A DNA stretch of 38,003 nt from Bowmanella yangjiangensis (GTDB lineage: Bacteria; Pseudomonadota; Gammaproteobacteria; Enterobacterales; Alteromonadaceae), in assembly GCF_017255015.1 (NCBI RefSeq), contig NZ_JAFKCS010000003.1, positions 1 through 38,003 of the forward strand, read 5' to 3'. The notes below the pieces were generated by a model. It did not search any database. It was not told the origin of the DNA and saw only the letters and a program-made list of their open reading frames with translations. A program made the position numbers and the translations under genes. Positions 17,712 to 24,956 of the stretch are shown piece after piece (the first letter of the stretch is position 1; the number at the start of each line of letters is the position of its first letter).

Positions 17712-18803
17712 CTAGTCGGCTAATGCCAAGTAGGATTGGGTAACGTTTTCTGCGCTTACTTGGCTTAGAATCTCTGCCGTTTGTGCATCAGGGTACACTT
17801 CTAACGCTCTATCCATGGCTTTTGCCAAACTTTTCGGATCCCGGCATGGAACCAGAAATTCTGCCAGTGGCCCTGTCATAATCTCGTTTGGACCATGAGG
17901 GCAGTCAGTGCTGACTACTGGTGTGCCGCAAATTAATGACTCAATTAATACCGTTGGTAATCCTTCGCAGTCGGAACTGAGCGCAAGTAGCCTGGCATGC
18001 TTAATCCATGGGTAAGGGTTGGCCTGAAAGCCTGGCAGGATAATCCTGTCTTCAACACCATACTGCTTGGCCATTTTTTTGGCCTTGCTGGTATTGTTAC
18101 AAAGCAGCACCATCGGCAGTTCGCTATCCATTTCGCGCATGGCTTGAAACAGGATATCGTGCCGTTTTTGTTTAGCAAAACGCCCTACATGCACCATATA
18201 GTCACCCTGCGGTAAGCCTTTGACTTGGGCTTGTGCCTGCAGTTGGATCTCTTCAACATTAAATGGGTTATAGATAGTCTGCACAGACTGCGGGTGGATG
18301 AATCCTGAGGTTTGGATCTCTTTCTGTATGCCGTGCGACACAGTGATCAGCTTCTTACCGTCCAAGGCCTTTTTCGCGCGCCACATTTTAAAATACTTGA
18401 CCGGTCCCAGCCTTCTCTCTTTCTTAAGTTCTTCAGCCACCGCGTTATGTACGACAAAGTAGGTGGGCTCAAGCTGAGAGCGGCTCATCAATAAGTTGCT
18501 CTTGTCCAAGTTGGAAATGAATAAATCAAATTTTCCCTCGTGCCGCTGAATACCCTGTACCCAAACCAGGAATTCTTGGGTTAATTTATCCATTCCCCAT
18601 AGTGCATCACATCGCTCATTCTTACTGGCTTTCCAGTAATGCACAGGCAAATTATCTGGTACTTCATATAAGCCAAAGTTTTGTAAGACCAGTAGATGCA
18701 CATTATGGCCACCTTGAAGCATAGTCTGCGCCAGGGTCAACATGACCTTTTCCGCTCCACCGCCGGCCAGGCTATCTATTACAATGGCAATTTGTTTAGT
18801 CAT
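17712..18803 (-). CDS. Glycosyltransferase family 4 protein
   Basis: A 363-residue GT-B glycosyltransferase. The N-terminal half opens with IAIVIDSLAGGGAEKVMLTLA, the typical GT4 glycine-rich loop; the C-terminal half carries VGRFAKQKRHDILFQAM and the GT4 E-x(7)-E element in SSDCEGLPTVLIESLICGTPVVSTDCPHGPNEI, which binds the nucleotide-sugar phosphate. No membrane segment is seen, so it acts on the cytoplasmic face. It overlaps the upstream glycosyltransferase-like gene by 8 bases, and kdkA precedes that, so it probably extends the LPS core oligosaccharide. Donor and acceptor cannot be read from sequence. Confidence 0.92.
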   Translation of the reverse strand: MTKQIAIVIDSLAGGGAEKVMLTLAQTMLQGGHNVHLLVLQNFGLYEVPDNLPVHYWKASKNERCDALWGMDKLTQEFLVWVQGIQRHEGKFDLFISNLDKSNLLMSRSQLEPTYFVVHNAVAEELKKERRLGPVKYFKMWRAKKALDGKKLITVSHGIQKEIQTSGFIHPQSVQTIYNPFNVEEIQLQAQAQVKGLPQGDYMVHVGRFAKQKRHDILFQAMREMDSELPMVLLCNNTSKAKKMAKQYGVEDRIILPGFQANPYPWIKHARLLALSSDCEGLPTVLIESLICGTPVVSTDCPHGPNEIMTGPLAEFLVPCRDPKSLAKAMDRALEVYPDAQTAEILSQVSAENVTQSYLALAD

Positions 18804-19872
18804 TCTTAGCTACTTCCAAGAGCTGGCGGATATCCGCCATGGCTGTATTTAAGCCGTTGAGTGTGGGGATGGCTGTCATGTTCTGCTTGAGCCTTGTTAT
18901 TTCTGCTTGGTTATCCAGCACCTTGCAGGCCGCTATCATGCTGTTAACCTCGCAAGGGCAATCCTGAATCAATTGCAGTTTCGCACAAGCTGCAATGCGT
19001 TTAGGCTGATCTTTGGACACTGGTACCGTAAGCGTCGGAACTAAAAGAGCAATGGCCTGGAGCAGTGTGTCGCCACCACTGATAACCGCGTATTTGCAAG
19101 CATTCAACAGGGCAATAAAGTCCTGATTATCCACTTTACCTAAGCACAACACGCCGGGTATTTGGGGGAGTTCTTTCGGATAATTGGGGCCAAGTACCAA
19201 GACGGCCTGAACCCCCTTGGCAGCAATAGTTCTCGCCACATCAGCGAAGCGATCCGCGGCTAAATCATCCTCGACCTTATGGCCACCAGAGCCAGCGTTA
19301 AGTAACACAAATTTGTGCTGTGCTAGCGAGTGCTTTGCAAGTAAGTCTGTCTGCGTTTCTGATTGCGGATTGCTAAAAACCGGACCAATACATTGTGGTG
19401 CGGTAAGCCCCAACCATTTAAGTTTGACCTGAGACAGCCAGGATGGCTGGCCAATCACAAACTCCGGCTGCACTACCCAATGTCTGTCGGTATGCCTCGC
19501 TCGGCCAATTTTCATGCCCCTGCGGCGTTTGCTCTGGTGTTGGCTTATGAAAATCACTTTGGCGCCCACTGCCTTGGCTTGTGCCAGTTGAGATTGACGG
19601 CCCGAGGCGTCAAAAATGACCAGTGTTGGGCAATATTCTCGTATGAGGGTATTTACCTGCGCCTCGCATTTTGTTGGAGACGCATCCAATAATAGCGCAG
19701 GGTAAGGGCAGGAAGCGGCATAGGGAGCGTGGCGATTCAATACAAAGTGGATATCTGCTTCTGGCCACTCAGTGCGAATCGCATCTGCAAGGATGATACT
19801 ACGCATATATTCGCCAATTCCCTCAGGTGAGGAAACGGGGATAAACAACACTTTAGTCTGTCGCTGCGTCAT
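18796..19872 (-). CDS. GT-B fold glycosyltransferase-like protein in the LPS core operon
   Basis: A 358-residue protein with a GT-B layout. An N-terminal Rossmann-like half begins VLFIPVSSPEGIGEYMRSIILADAI. A C-terminal half resembles MurG/SpsG-type enzymes, with a glycine-rich turn (LLNAGSGGHKVEDDLAADRF) and a donor-site motif (VISGGDTLLQAIALLVPTLTVPVSKDQPKRI). A basic patch (SKRRRGMKIGRARH) may contact lipid or membrane. Start MTQRQTKVLFIPVSS at 19872 is preferred over 19905, because the longer form lies further within kdkA; even so it overlaps kdkA by 20 bases. Its position in a kdkA-GT-GT operon suggests a core sugar transferase. The exact family is uncertain. Confidence 0.8.
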   Translation of the reverse strand: MTQRQTKVLFIPVSSPEGIGEYMRSIILADAIRTEWPEADIHFVLNRHAPYAASCPYPALLLDASPTKCEAQVNTLIREYCPTLVIFDASGRQSQLAQAKAVGAKVIFISQHQSKRRRGMKIGRARHTDRHWVVQPEFVIGQPSWLSQVKLKWLGLTAPQCIGPVFSNPQSETQTDLLAKHSLAQHKFVLLNAGSGGHKVEDDLAADRFADVARTIAAKGVQAVLVLGPNYPKELPQIPGVLCLGKVDNQDFIALLNACKYAVISGGDTLLQAIALLVPTLTVPVSKDQPKRIAACAKLQLIQDCPCEVNSMIAACKVLDNQAEITRLKQNMTAIPTLNGLNTAMADIRQLLEVAKND

Positions 19873-20602
19873 GCTTGTCCTCGTTGCGCTGCAGGTGGTA
19901 CCCATGCAGTAAATGGCTAAAGTTATCTGGCTGATAATGATATTGCTGCGTACGCGCCGTTTCTTTTTCCAGAGAACGTTTCAGACGGTCAAGGTTGTTG
20001 GCCTGCCAGGCTGTACCAATGCGCTTTTCACAACGATCAAAGTCAATTAACCAAACCTTACCTTGTGCATCCAGCATCAGGTTATGAATATTTAAATCGT
20101 GGTGGTAAATCTGCGCCAGGTGCATTTTCGCGATAGTACGTCCGACTTCCTGCCAGAGACTCTCTGCCAATCCAGATGTACAAAGTATCTGATGAAGATC
20201 CCGGGCGTTTTCTATCTGTTGTATGATCAGATCGGCGCGGTAAATCAGTCCGCTGCGATACACATGGGCAGCAATGGGTCGTGGCACCGGTAGTCCTAGC
20301 TTATGCATCCAACTGAGTAAACGGAACTCCTGAAATGAGCGGCAATTATCCAGCCCCGTATACAGGTATTGGTCAGACAACAGCCTGCCAATTAATCCAC
20401 CGCGACGGTAATGGCGGAGCACTAACGGGGTGGTGTTGTGACGGACGAAGTAGGTTATACCGCGACCGCTTGAATGTCCCGTTACCAGGCCAGCAGATTG
20501 CCAATACCCGATATTGAAATGTTGGGGGGTGAGATCCTGTATTACGTCAGCATCAACCAACCAGCTGTGCGCACTATGATGACCCTGCTTAACAGACGAC
20601 AT
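19853..20602 (-). CDS. kdkA: 3-deoxy-D-manno-octulosonic acid kinase
   Basis: KdkA phosphorylates O-4 of the single Kdo on lipid IVA-type acceptors, as in Haemophilus and Vibrio. The kinase-like fold shows the N-lobe sequence SSGRGITYFVRH...LVLRHYRRGGLIGRLL, the RSFQEFRLL helix, the catalytic loop HHDLNIHNLML and the metal-binding IDFDRC. 249 residues from MSSVKQGHHS at 20602; an ATG at 20632 is possible but has no ribosome-binding site, while GGGAA precedes 20602. First gene of the operon with the two glycosyltransferases, divergent from the heptosyltransferase gene by only 57 bases. Confidence 0.94.
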   Translation of the reverse strand: MSSVKQGHHSAHSWLVDADVIQDLTPQHFNIGYWQSAGLVTGHSSGRGITYFVRHNTTPLVLRHYRRGGLIGRLLSDQYLYTGLDNCRSFQEFRLLSWMHKLGLPVPRPIAAHVYRSGLIYRADLIIQQIENARDLHQILCTSGLAESLWQEVGRTIAKMHLAQIYHHDLNIHNLMLDAQGKVWLIDFDRCEKRIGTAWQANNLDRLKRSLEKETARTQQYHYQPDNFSHLLHGYHLQRNEDKHDAATD

Positions 20603-20659
20603 CTTGTTCCCGCTTTGTGGTAAATTTGCCATTTTACACGATCAGTATTGGAAACTTGA

Positions 20660-21691
20660 GTGAAAAACCTGTGCATCCTGCGTTTATCCGCCATAGGCGA
20701 TGTTTGTCATGCTGTTGCCATGGTGCAACGAATCCGTCGGCAATGGCCAGATGCACGCCTGACCTGGGTAATTGGAAAAGTAGAAAATCAACTTGTTGGT
20801 GATATACCCGGGGTTAATTTTGTTATCTTTGATAAACGTCAGGGGCGCCAGGCGTACGCTCAGCTTAAACAGCAATTGTCGGGACAAACTTTCGATGCAT
20901 TATTGGTCATGCAGGTTGCGTTAAGGGCCAACTTTGCTGCCATGCAGATTAAGGCGAAACGTAAGATTGGCTTTGACTGGCAGCGTAGTAAAGAGTTTCA
21001 TTGGCTGTTCACCGGTAAACGTATTCAGCCTCAGCAGCATGCGCATGTGCTGGATGGTTTTATGGCGTTTGCCGACGCATTGGGCGTACCAGTTGAAGAC
21101 AGCGTAAATTGGGATATGCCCCTTAGTGAGCAAGACAAATCATGGGCCGCAGAACAAACACAGCCCCTGGGTGACTATGTGATTATCAGCCCGGCGGCCA
21201 GTAAGGCAGAACGCAACTGGTTGCCTGAGCGTTATGCGCAGATAGCCGATTACCTGCACCAGCAGGGTAAAAGCGTCGTGCTATGCGGTGGCCCTGGGGC
21301 ACTGGATAGAAACGTCGCCGATGCTATTCTTGCGCATACAAATGCGATTCGTGCAGATTTTGTTGGTAAAACCAGCCTGAAGCAAATGTTGGCGTTGATC
21401 GCCGGTGCAAAACTGGTGATTGCGCCTGATACTGGACCCGCTCACATGGCTACCACTGTTGGTACCCCTGTTATTGGGTTGTATGCTCATAGCAATCCGC
21501 GTCGCACTGGCCCCTACTTGGACCAGCATCGAGTGGTGTCAGTTTATGATGAGTTGGTTTTGCAGCAAAAAGGTAAAACCTGGCAAGCACTGCCTTGGGG
21601 CACCCGAGTGAAAGGTGCTGAACTAATGGCCAGAATATCCGTGCAAGCGGTACAGGCTAAAGTGGATGCTTGGCTGAGCGAGGGCTATTAA
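20660..21691 (+). CDS. Glycosyltransferase family 9 heptosyltransferase, OpsX-like
   Basis: A 343-residue GT9 enzyme adding L-glycero-D-manno-heptose to the LPS inner core. The N-terminal LCILRLSAIGDVCHAVAMVQ and KIGFDWQRSKEFHWLFT are close in style to OpsX, the heptosyltransferase that acts on phosphorylated Kdo in Haemophilus; the C-terminal ADP-heptose site reads APDTGPAHMATTVGTPVIGLY. The neighbouring kdkA supports this reading. The start codon is GTG at 20660. It shares a very short divergent region with kdkA and its stop codon overlaps that of the convergent waaA. A WaaC-type function on unphosphorylated Kdo is the alternative. Confidence 0.92.
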   Translation: MKNLCILRLSAIGDVCHAVAMVQRIRRQWPDARLTWVIGKVENQLVGDIPGVNFVIFDKRQGRQAYAQLKQQLSGQTFDALLVMQVALRANFAAMQIKAKRKIGFDWQRSKEFHWLFTGKRIQPQQHAHVLDGFMAFADALGVPVEDSVNWDMPLSEQDKSWAAEQTQPLGDYVIISPAASKAERNWLPERYAQIADYLHQQGKSVVLCGGPGALDRNVADAILAHTNAIRADFVGKTSLKQMLALIAGAKLVIAPDTGPAHMATTVGTPVIGLYAHSNPRRTGPYLDQHRVVSVYDELVLQQKGKTWQALPWGTRVKGAELMARISVQAVQAKVDAWLSEGY

Positions 21692-23004
21692 CTGCCTGAG
21701 CCTTTGAATAGACAAGCCAAGGTGGTATTCACCGCCCCTCGATTTGTCAGCACAACATTGTGCCCGGCAAGCCCGGCTTCTGTCCGCATGTTGGGCTCAG
21801 TTAGCCAACGCTCTGCGTATTGGATGATGTGCTGGCTGTTTTCAACTTCCACTAAGGCGCCGGCATCCTTAAGAACCTGACAGATATGCGGGTTATTGTG
21901 TTGTGACGGGCCCATTAATATAGGTATCCCCAGAGCTGCAGGTTCCAAGGCATTGTGACCACCTCTGGTCGCTATACTGCCGCCTACAAAAGCAATGTCG
22001 GCAACCGCGTATAACCCCATCAGCAGCCCCATCTCATCTGCCAACAAGATATCGGTTTCCTGATCGCATTGTTGCCCTTTGCTGGTGCGGCGGGTTTGTA
22101 ATCCACGTTTTTGACATAACTCGGCGACCTTGTCGAAGCGCTGAGGGTGGCGTGGCACCAAAATTAAGAGCAATGCCGGAAAGCGTCCTTTCAGGTGTGA
22201 ATAGGCGTCCAACAGTATTTCTTCTTCTGGGTCATGAGTGCTGCCGGCAAGTAAAATTTGCCGATCTTGCAAACTATATCTAGCGATACTTTTCGTCGCC
22301 AAAGCCTTTTTATCCGGAATGGCTAAGTCAAACTTTATATTGTTGGTTAAACAGAGTTTGGTTGGTTCAATGCCGAGCTTGAGATAATTGTCGAAATCGC
22401 GCTGCCCTTGGCAACACACCTGCTGCAGTCTCTGCAGCATAGGGGTAAACAAGCCTCGAAGTTTCCAATAACTGCGACGAGAGCGGTCGGTCATTCTGGC
22501 ATTGATTACACTAACCGGTACGCCTTGCTTCCAACAAAGGTGTATCAGATTTGGCCATAGTTCAACCTCCATGATCAGTACTCGGCTAGGAGCGACTCTC
22601 GTCAGCATGGATTGCATGGCAAAAGGTAGATCAATTGGCAGATAGATATGGTGAACTGAAGTGCCAAAGATTTGCTGTACCCTTTGCGCGCCGGTTGTGG
22701 TCGTCGTGCTGATACAGATCGTTAGCGCCGGAAACAAGGCTTGAATGCGGCGAATCAAGCCGCTTGCTGCGACAACTTCACCCACCGAAACGCAATGGAT
22801 CAATAGCCCTCCAGGCTTTGGTGGAACCGGAACAAACCCTAGACCTTGAATTCCCCGGCGTGGGTGCGCTGAACCACTACGAATTGATTGAATTGCCTGG
22901 CTGATAAATACAAAGGGCAACAAGGCCGACAAAATCAGTGTATAGCCCAAGCGCGAGAGTTTCTGCAGCAGAGTCGGTTGGTTGTGGGGGATAATATTAA
23001 GCAT
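21688..23004 (-). CDS. waaA: 3-deoxy-D-manno-octulosonic acid (Kdo) transferase
   Basis: WaaA/KdtA transfers Kdo from CMP-Kdo to tetra-acylated lipid A precursor at the inner membrane. 438 residues. An N-terminal membrane-associated helix (LGYTLILSALLPFVFISQAI) is followed by the GT-B N-domain with HCVSVGEVVAASGLI (the catalytic glutamate), ISTTTTTGAQRV and LIMEVELWPNLI. The C-domain carries LLAGSTHDPEEEILL, LVPRHPQRF and the donor motif GGSIATRGGHNALEPAALG. With KdkA present, it is probably the monofunctional type that adds one Kdo (inference). Its stop overlaps that of the OpsX-like gene. Confidence 0.96.
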   Translation of the reverse strand: MLNIIPHNQPTLLQKLSRLGYTLILSALLPFVFISQAIQSIRSGSAHPRRGIQGLGFVPVPPKPGGLLIHCVSVGEVVAASGLIRRIQALFPALTICISTTTTTGAQRVQQIFGTSVHHIYLPIDLPFAMQSMLTRVAPSRVLIMEVELWPNLIHLCWKQGVPVSVINARMTDRSRRSYWKLRGLFTPMLQRLQQVCCQGQRDFDNYLKLGIEPTKLCLTNNIKFDLAIPDKKALATKSIARYSLQDRQILLAGSTHDPEEEILLDAYSHLKGRFPALLLILVPRHPQRFDKVAELCQKRGLQTRRTSKGQQCDQETDILLADEMGLLMGLYAVADIAFVGGSIATRGGHNALEPAALGIPILMGPSQHNNPHICQVLKDAGALVEVENSQHIIQYAERWLTEPNMRTEAGLAGHNVVLTNRGAVNTTLACLFKGSGS

Positions 23005-23313
23005 CGCTCTGGTTAGCGGTTTGATATGAGTACTTTACCAGAAATCGCCATAAACTGAATTAGCAGACCTCATACTGGGGAGTTTACCTCTGTGCGCAAT
23101 GCTTTCAATCAGCGGCACATTCGTTGTATTCAGAATAGGGTGAAGTCAGCGCAACCGATAGAGACCTATAGTCGGTGTCTGTCAGCGAGCCATTTTATCG
23201 TAAAAAATCGAGTAAGAGTTTGATTTTCGATAATAAATACTTTTGAATTGGCATAGTTAGGCTATGCTTGTGTGGTAACTGACGTTGCAGAAGTGCTGAC
23301 ATAGGGCAGGGAC
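23005..23313. other. 309-base intergenic region upstream of the sensory operon
   Basis: It separates the divergent waaA and binding-protein-like genes, so promoters for both strands are expected. An inverted repeat GCATAG-TTAGG-CTATGC lies at 23251-23267, and an A/T-rich stretch (23200-23250) precedes it. A possible -10 (TATGCT, 23263-23268) overlaps the repeat; no good -35 is apparent. No small gene or known riboswitch, including the c-di-GMP classes, was recognised. Confidence 0.5.
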
Positions 23314-23772
23314 GTGAGGAATATTTTTTTCGTGAGAGTTATTGTTGGACTTCTGCTGATGTTGCTATGGCCAGCCCAAGCTATGGCGAGTGATGCGCAA
23401 ATCATTGTTAATGCAGATGCTCAGGTCGAGAGCCTGTCTCAAGCCCAGTTGCGGCGAATTTTTACTATGCGTCAACGACAGTGGCCAAATGGCTTACTGA
23501 TCAAAGTTTTTGTCTTACCCAACCAGAACGCCCTTCATCAGCATTTCAGCAAATCGCAGTTGAATATGTTCCCTTATCAGTTGGAACGTCTCTGGAACAA
23601 ATTAGTGTATTCGGGACTCAGTGAAAGGCCCGTGGAAGTCTATGATGAACAGCAGATGTTGCAATTGGTGGCGCAAACCCCCGGAGCAATTGGCTACATA
23701 TCAGTGACAGAGAATACCTCCGGAGTTGGGGTCATTAAACTAGCCATTAGCGAGGAAGGCGATGATGAATAA
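23314..23772 (+). CDS. Small periplasmic PstS-like substrate-binding domain protein
   Basis: A 152-residue exported protein with a clear signal peptide (VIVGLLLMLLWPAQAMA, cleavage near residue 25). The mature part resembles one lobe of phosphate-type (PstS/PBP-like) binding proteins: IIVNADAQVESLSQAQLRRIFTMRQRQWPNG and the C-terminal QTPGAIGYIS motif are typical of that group. At half the usual PstS length it is unlikely to work as a classic ABC transporter subunit, and no transporter genes adjoin it. The start is GTG at 23314 behind GGGCAGGG. It overlaps the following barrel gene by 11 bases, implying translational coupling. Probably a periplasmic ligand-sensing partner of the downstream GGDEF-EAL protein (inference). 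Confidence 0.85.
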   Translation: MRNIFFVRVIVGLLLMLLWPAQAMASDAQIIVNADAQVESLSQAQLRRIFTMRQRQWPNGLLIKVFVLPNQNALHQHFSKSQLNMFPYQLERLWNKLVYSGLSERPVEVYDEQQMLQLVAQTPGAIGYISVTENTSGVGVIKLAISEEGDDE

Positions 23773-24955
23773 ACGCAAGGGCATAGGGAACGTTGTTAGC
23801 TTGTGGCTGGGATTAACGCTGGCGTCAACTGTTTGGGCGGACAATGACATTGCCTGGCATGGTTTTTTATCACAAGGCATGATGCAGGCGAGCGACAGTA
23901 ACTTCGTCAATGATTCAGGTGACGTATCCTTTAAGCTTACCGAAGTTGGGGTTAACCTCTCATATCAAATCTCACCTACCTTGCGCCTGGCTTCTCAAGC
24001 GGTGTATCTCAATGGTGGAAATCGCTATCCAGAAGGTGTGAGACTGGACTATCTTTTTCTGGATTGGAACTTATATAGCGCAGAAACCTGGCAGGTTAAT
24101 CTCAATTTGGGGAGGTTTAAAAACTATCATTGGTTATATTCCTCCACTCGGGACATCCCTCATACCCGACCTTCAATCATACTGCCACAGTCACTTTATT
24201 ACGATGCGTTCCGAGACTTTGCTAAAGGCAATGATGGTGCTGCTTTATTGGCGCAAGGCGATGGCACCTTTGGTAGTTGGGAATTCAATTGGAGCTATGG
24301 TGATACCCCCATTGAGCGGGATCTGACCACAACCTTGCTCGGAGATATGGCCGGAGGAAGGCTGGAGCAGATTTTTGACCATCAAATGAGCTTTTATTTT
24401 CAACCTCGTGATTCATTCAGTCAGTTTGGTGTAGCCTTTGTTAATTCTGACTTCAAATATTTGAGTAGCGAACAAGACGCGTTTGTTGATGGTCGGGCTA
24501 ATACTCGCCGGGTTATCTTTAACTACAAATACAGTGCCGAGTTCTGGGATCTTTCTGCCGAGGCTATTCATGAAAATGTGATTTACCAGAACATGCTATT
24601 TCCTGGCTACTATCAGGAGCTTCATTCTCAGGGGGTATATTTTCAGGGACGCTGGTTTGCTAACAGCGATTTAACTTTTCTGGCCAGGCTCGATTTGTTT
24701 GACCTGAATAAAAACGACAGAAGTGGCGAGTGGCTGGAGGAGCAAAGTGGTGGCCTGATTCCACATTATTTTGGTTATTCCGACACTTTAACTCTCGGTG
24801 TTACCTATCGTTTGGCTGACAACTGGTCGGTACAGGCGGAGGTGCATCGCTTTAAGGGAACTGGGCGTTTATCCCCTGCCGTTTTGCCCGACACCCAAAT
24901 TAACGACAGAGAGTATTGGAACTTGTGGGCCGTACAATTGATGTATTGGTTCTGA
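23762..24955 (+). CDS. Outer-membrane porin-like beta-barrel protein
   Basis: A 397-residue protein with a signal peptide (VVSLWLGLTLASTVWA, cleavage near residue 26) and a mature sequence of alternating amphipathic strands rich in aromatic residues (for example DIAWHGFLSQGMMQA, VSFKLTEVGVNLSYQIS, LRLASQAVYL, WQVNLNLGRFKNYHWLY), ending in YWF. This is the pattern of a BAM-assembled outer-membrane barrel. The strong conserved-looking block SSTRDIPHTRPSIILPQSLY may be a loop or plug. No family is assigned with certainty. It lies between the binding-protein-like gene (11-base overlap) and the GGDEF-EAL gene (1-base gap), so the three are almost certainly one transcript. Confidence 0.85.
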   Translation: MMNKRKGIGNVVSLWLGLTLASTVWADNDIAWHGFLSQGMMQASDSNFVNDSGDVSFKLTEVGVNLSYQISPTLRLASQAVYLNGGNRYPEGVRLDYLFLDWNLYSAETWQVNLNLGRFKNYHWLYSSTRDIPHTRPSIILPQSLYYDAFRDFAKGNDGAALLAQGDGTFGSWEFNWSYGDTPIERDLTTTLLGDMAGGRLEQIFDHQMSFYFQPRDSFSQFGVAFVNSDFKYLSSEQDAFVDGRANTRRVIFNYKYSAEFWDLSAEAIHENVIYQNMLFPGYYQELHSQGVYFQGRWFANSDLTFLARLDLFDLNKNDRSGEWLEEQSGGLIPHYFGYSDTLTLGVTYRLADNWSVQAEVHRFKGTGRLSPAVLPDTQINDREYWNLWAVQLMYWF

Positions 24956-24956
24956 T

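Noticed and set aside
23005-23313. c-di-GMP riboswitch before the GGDEF-EAL operon
   Set aside because: No match to the conserved cores of the known c-di-GMP riboswitch classes was visible.
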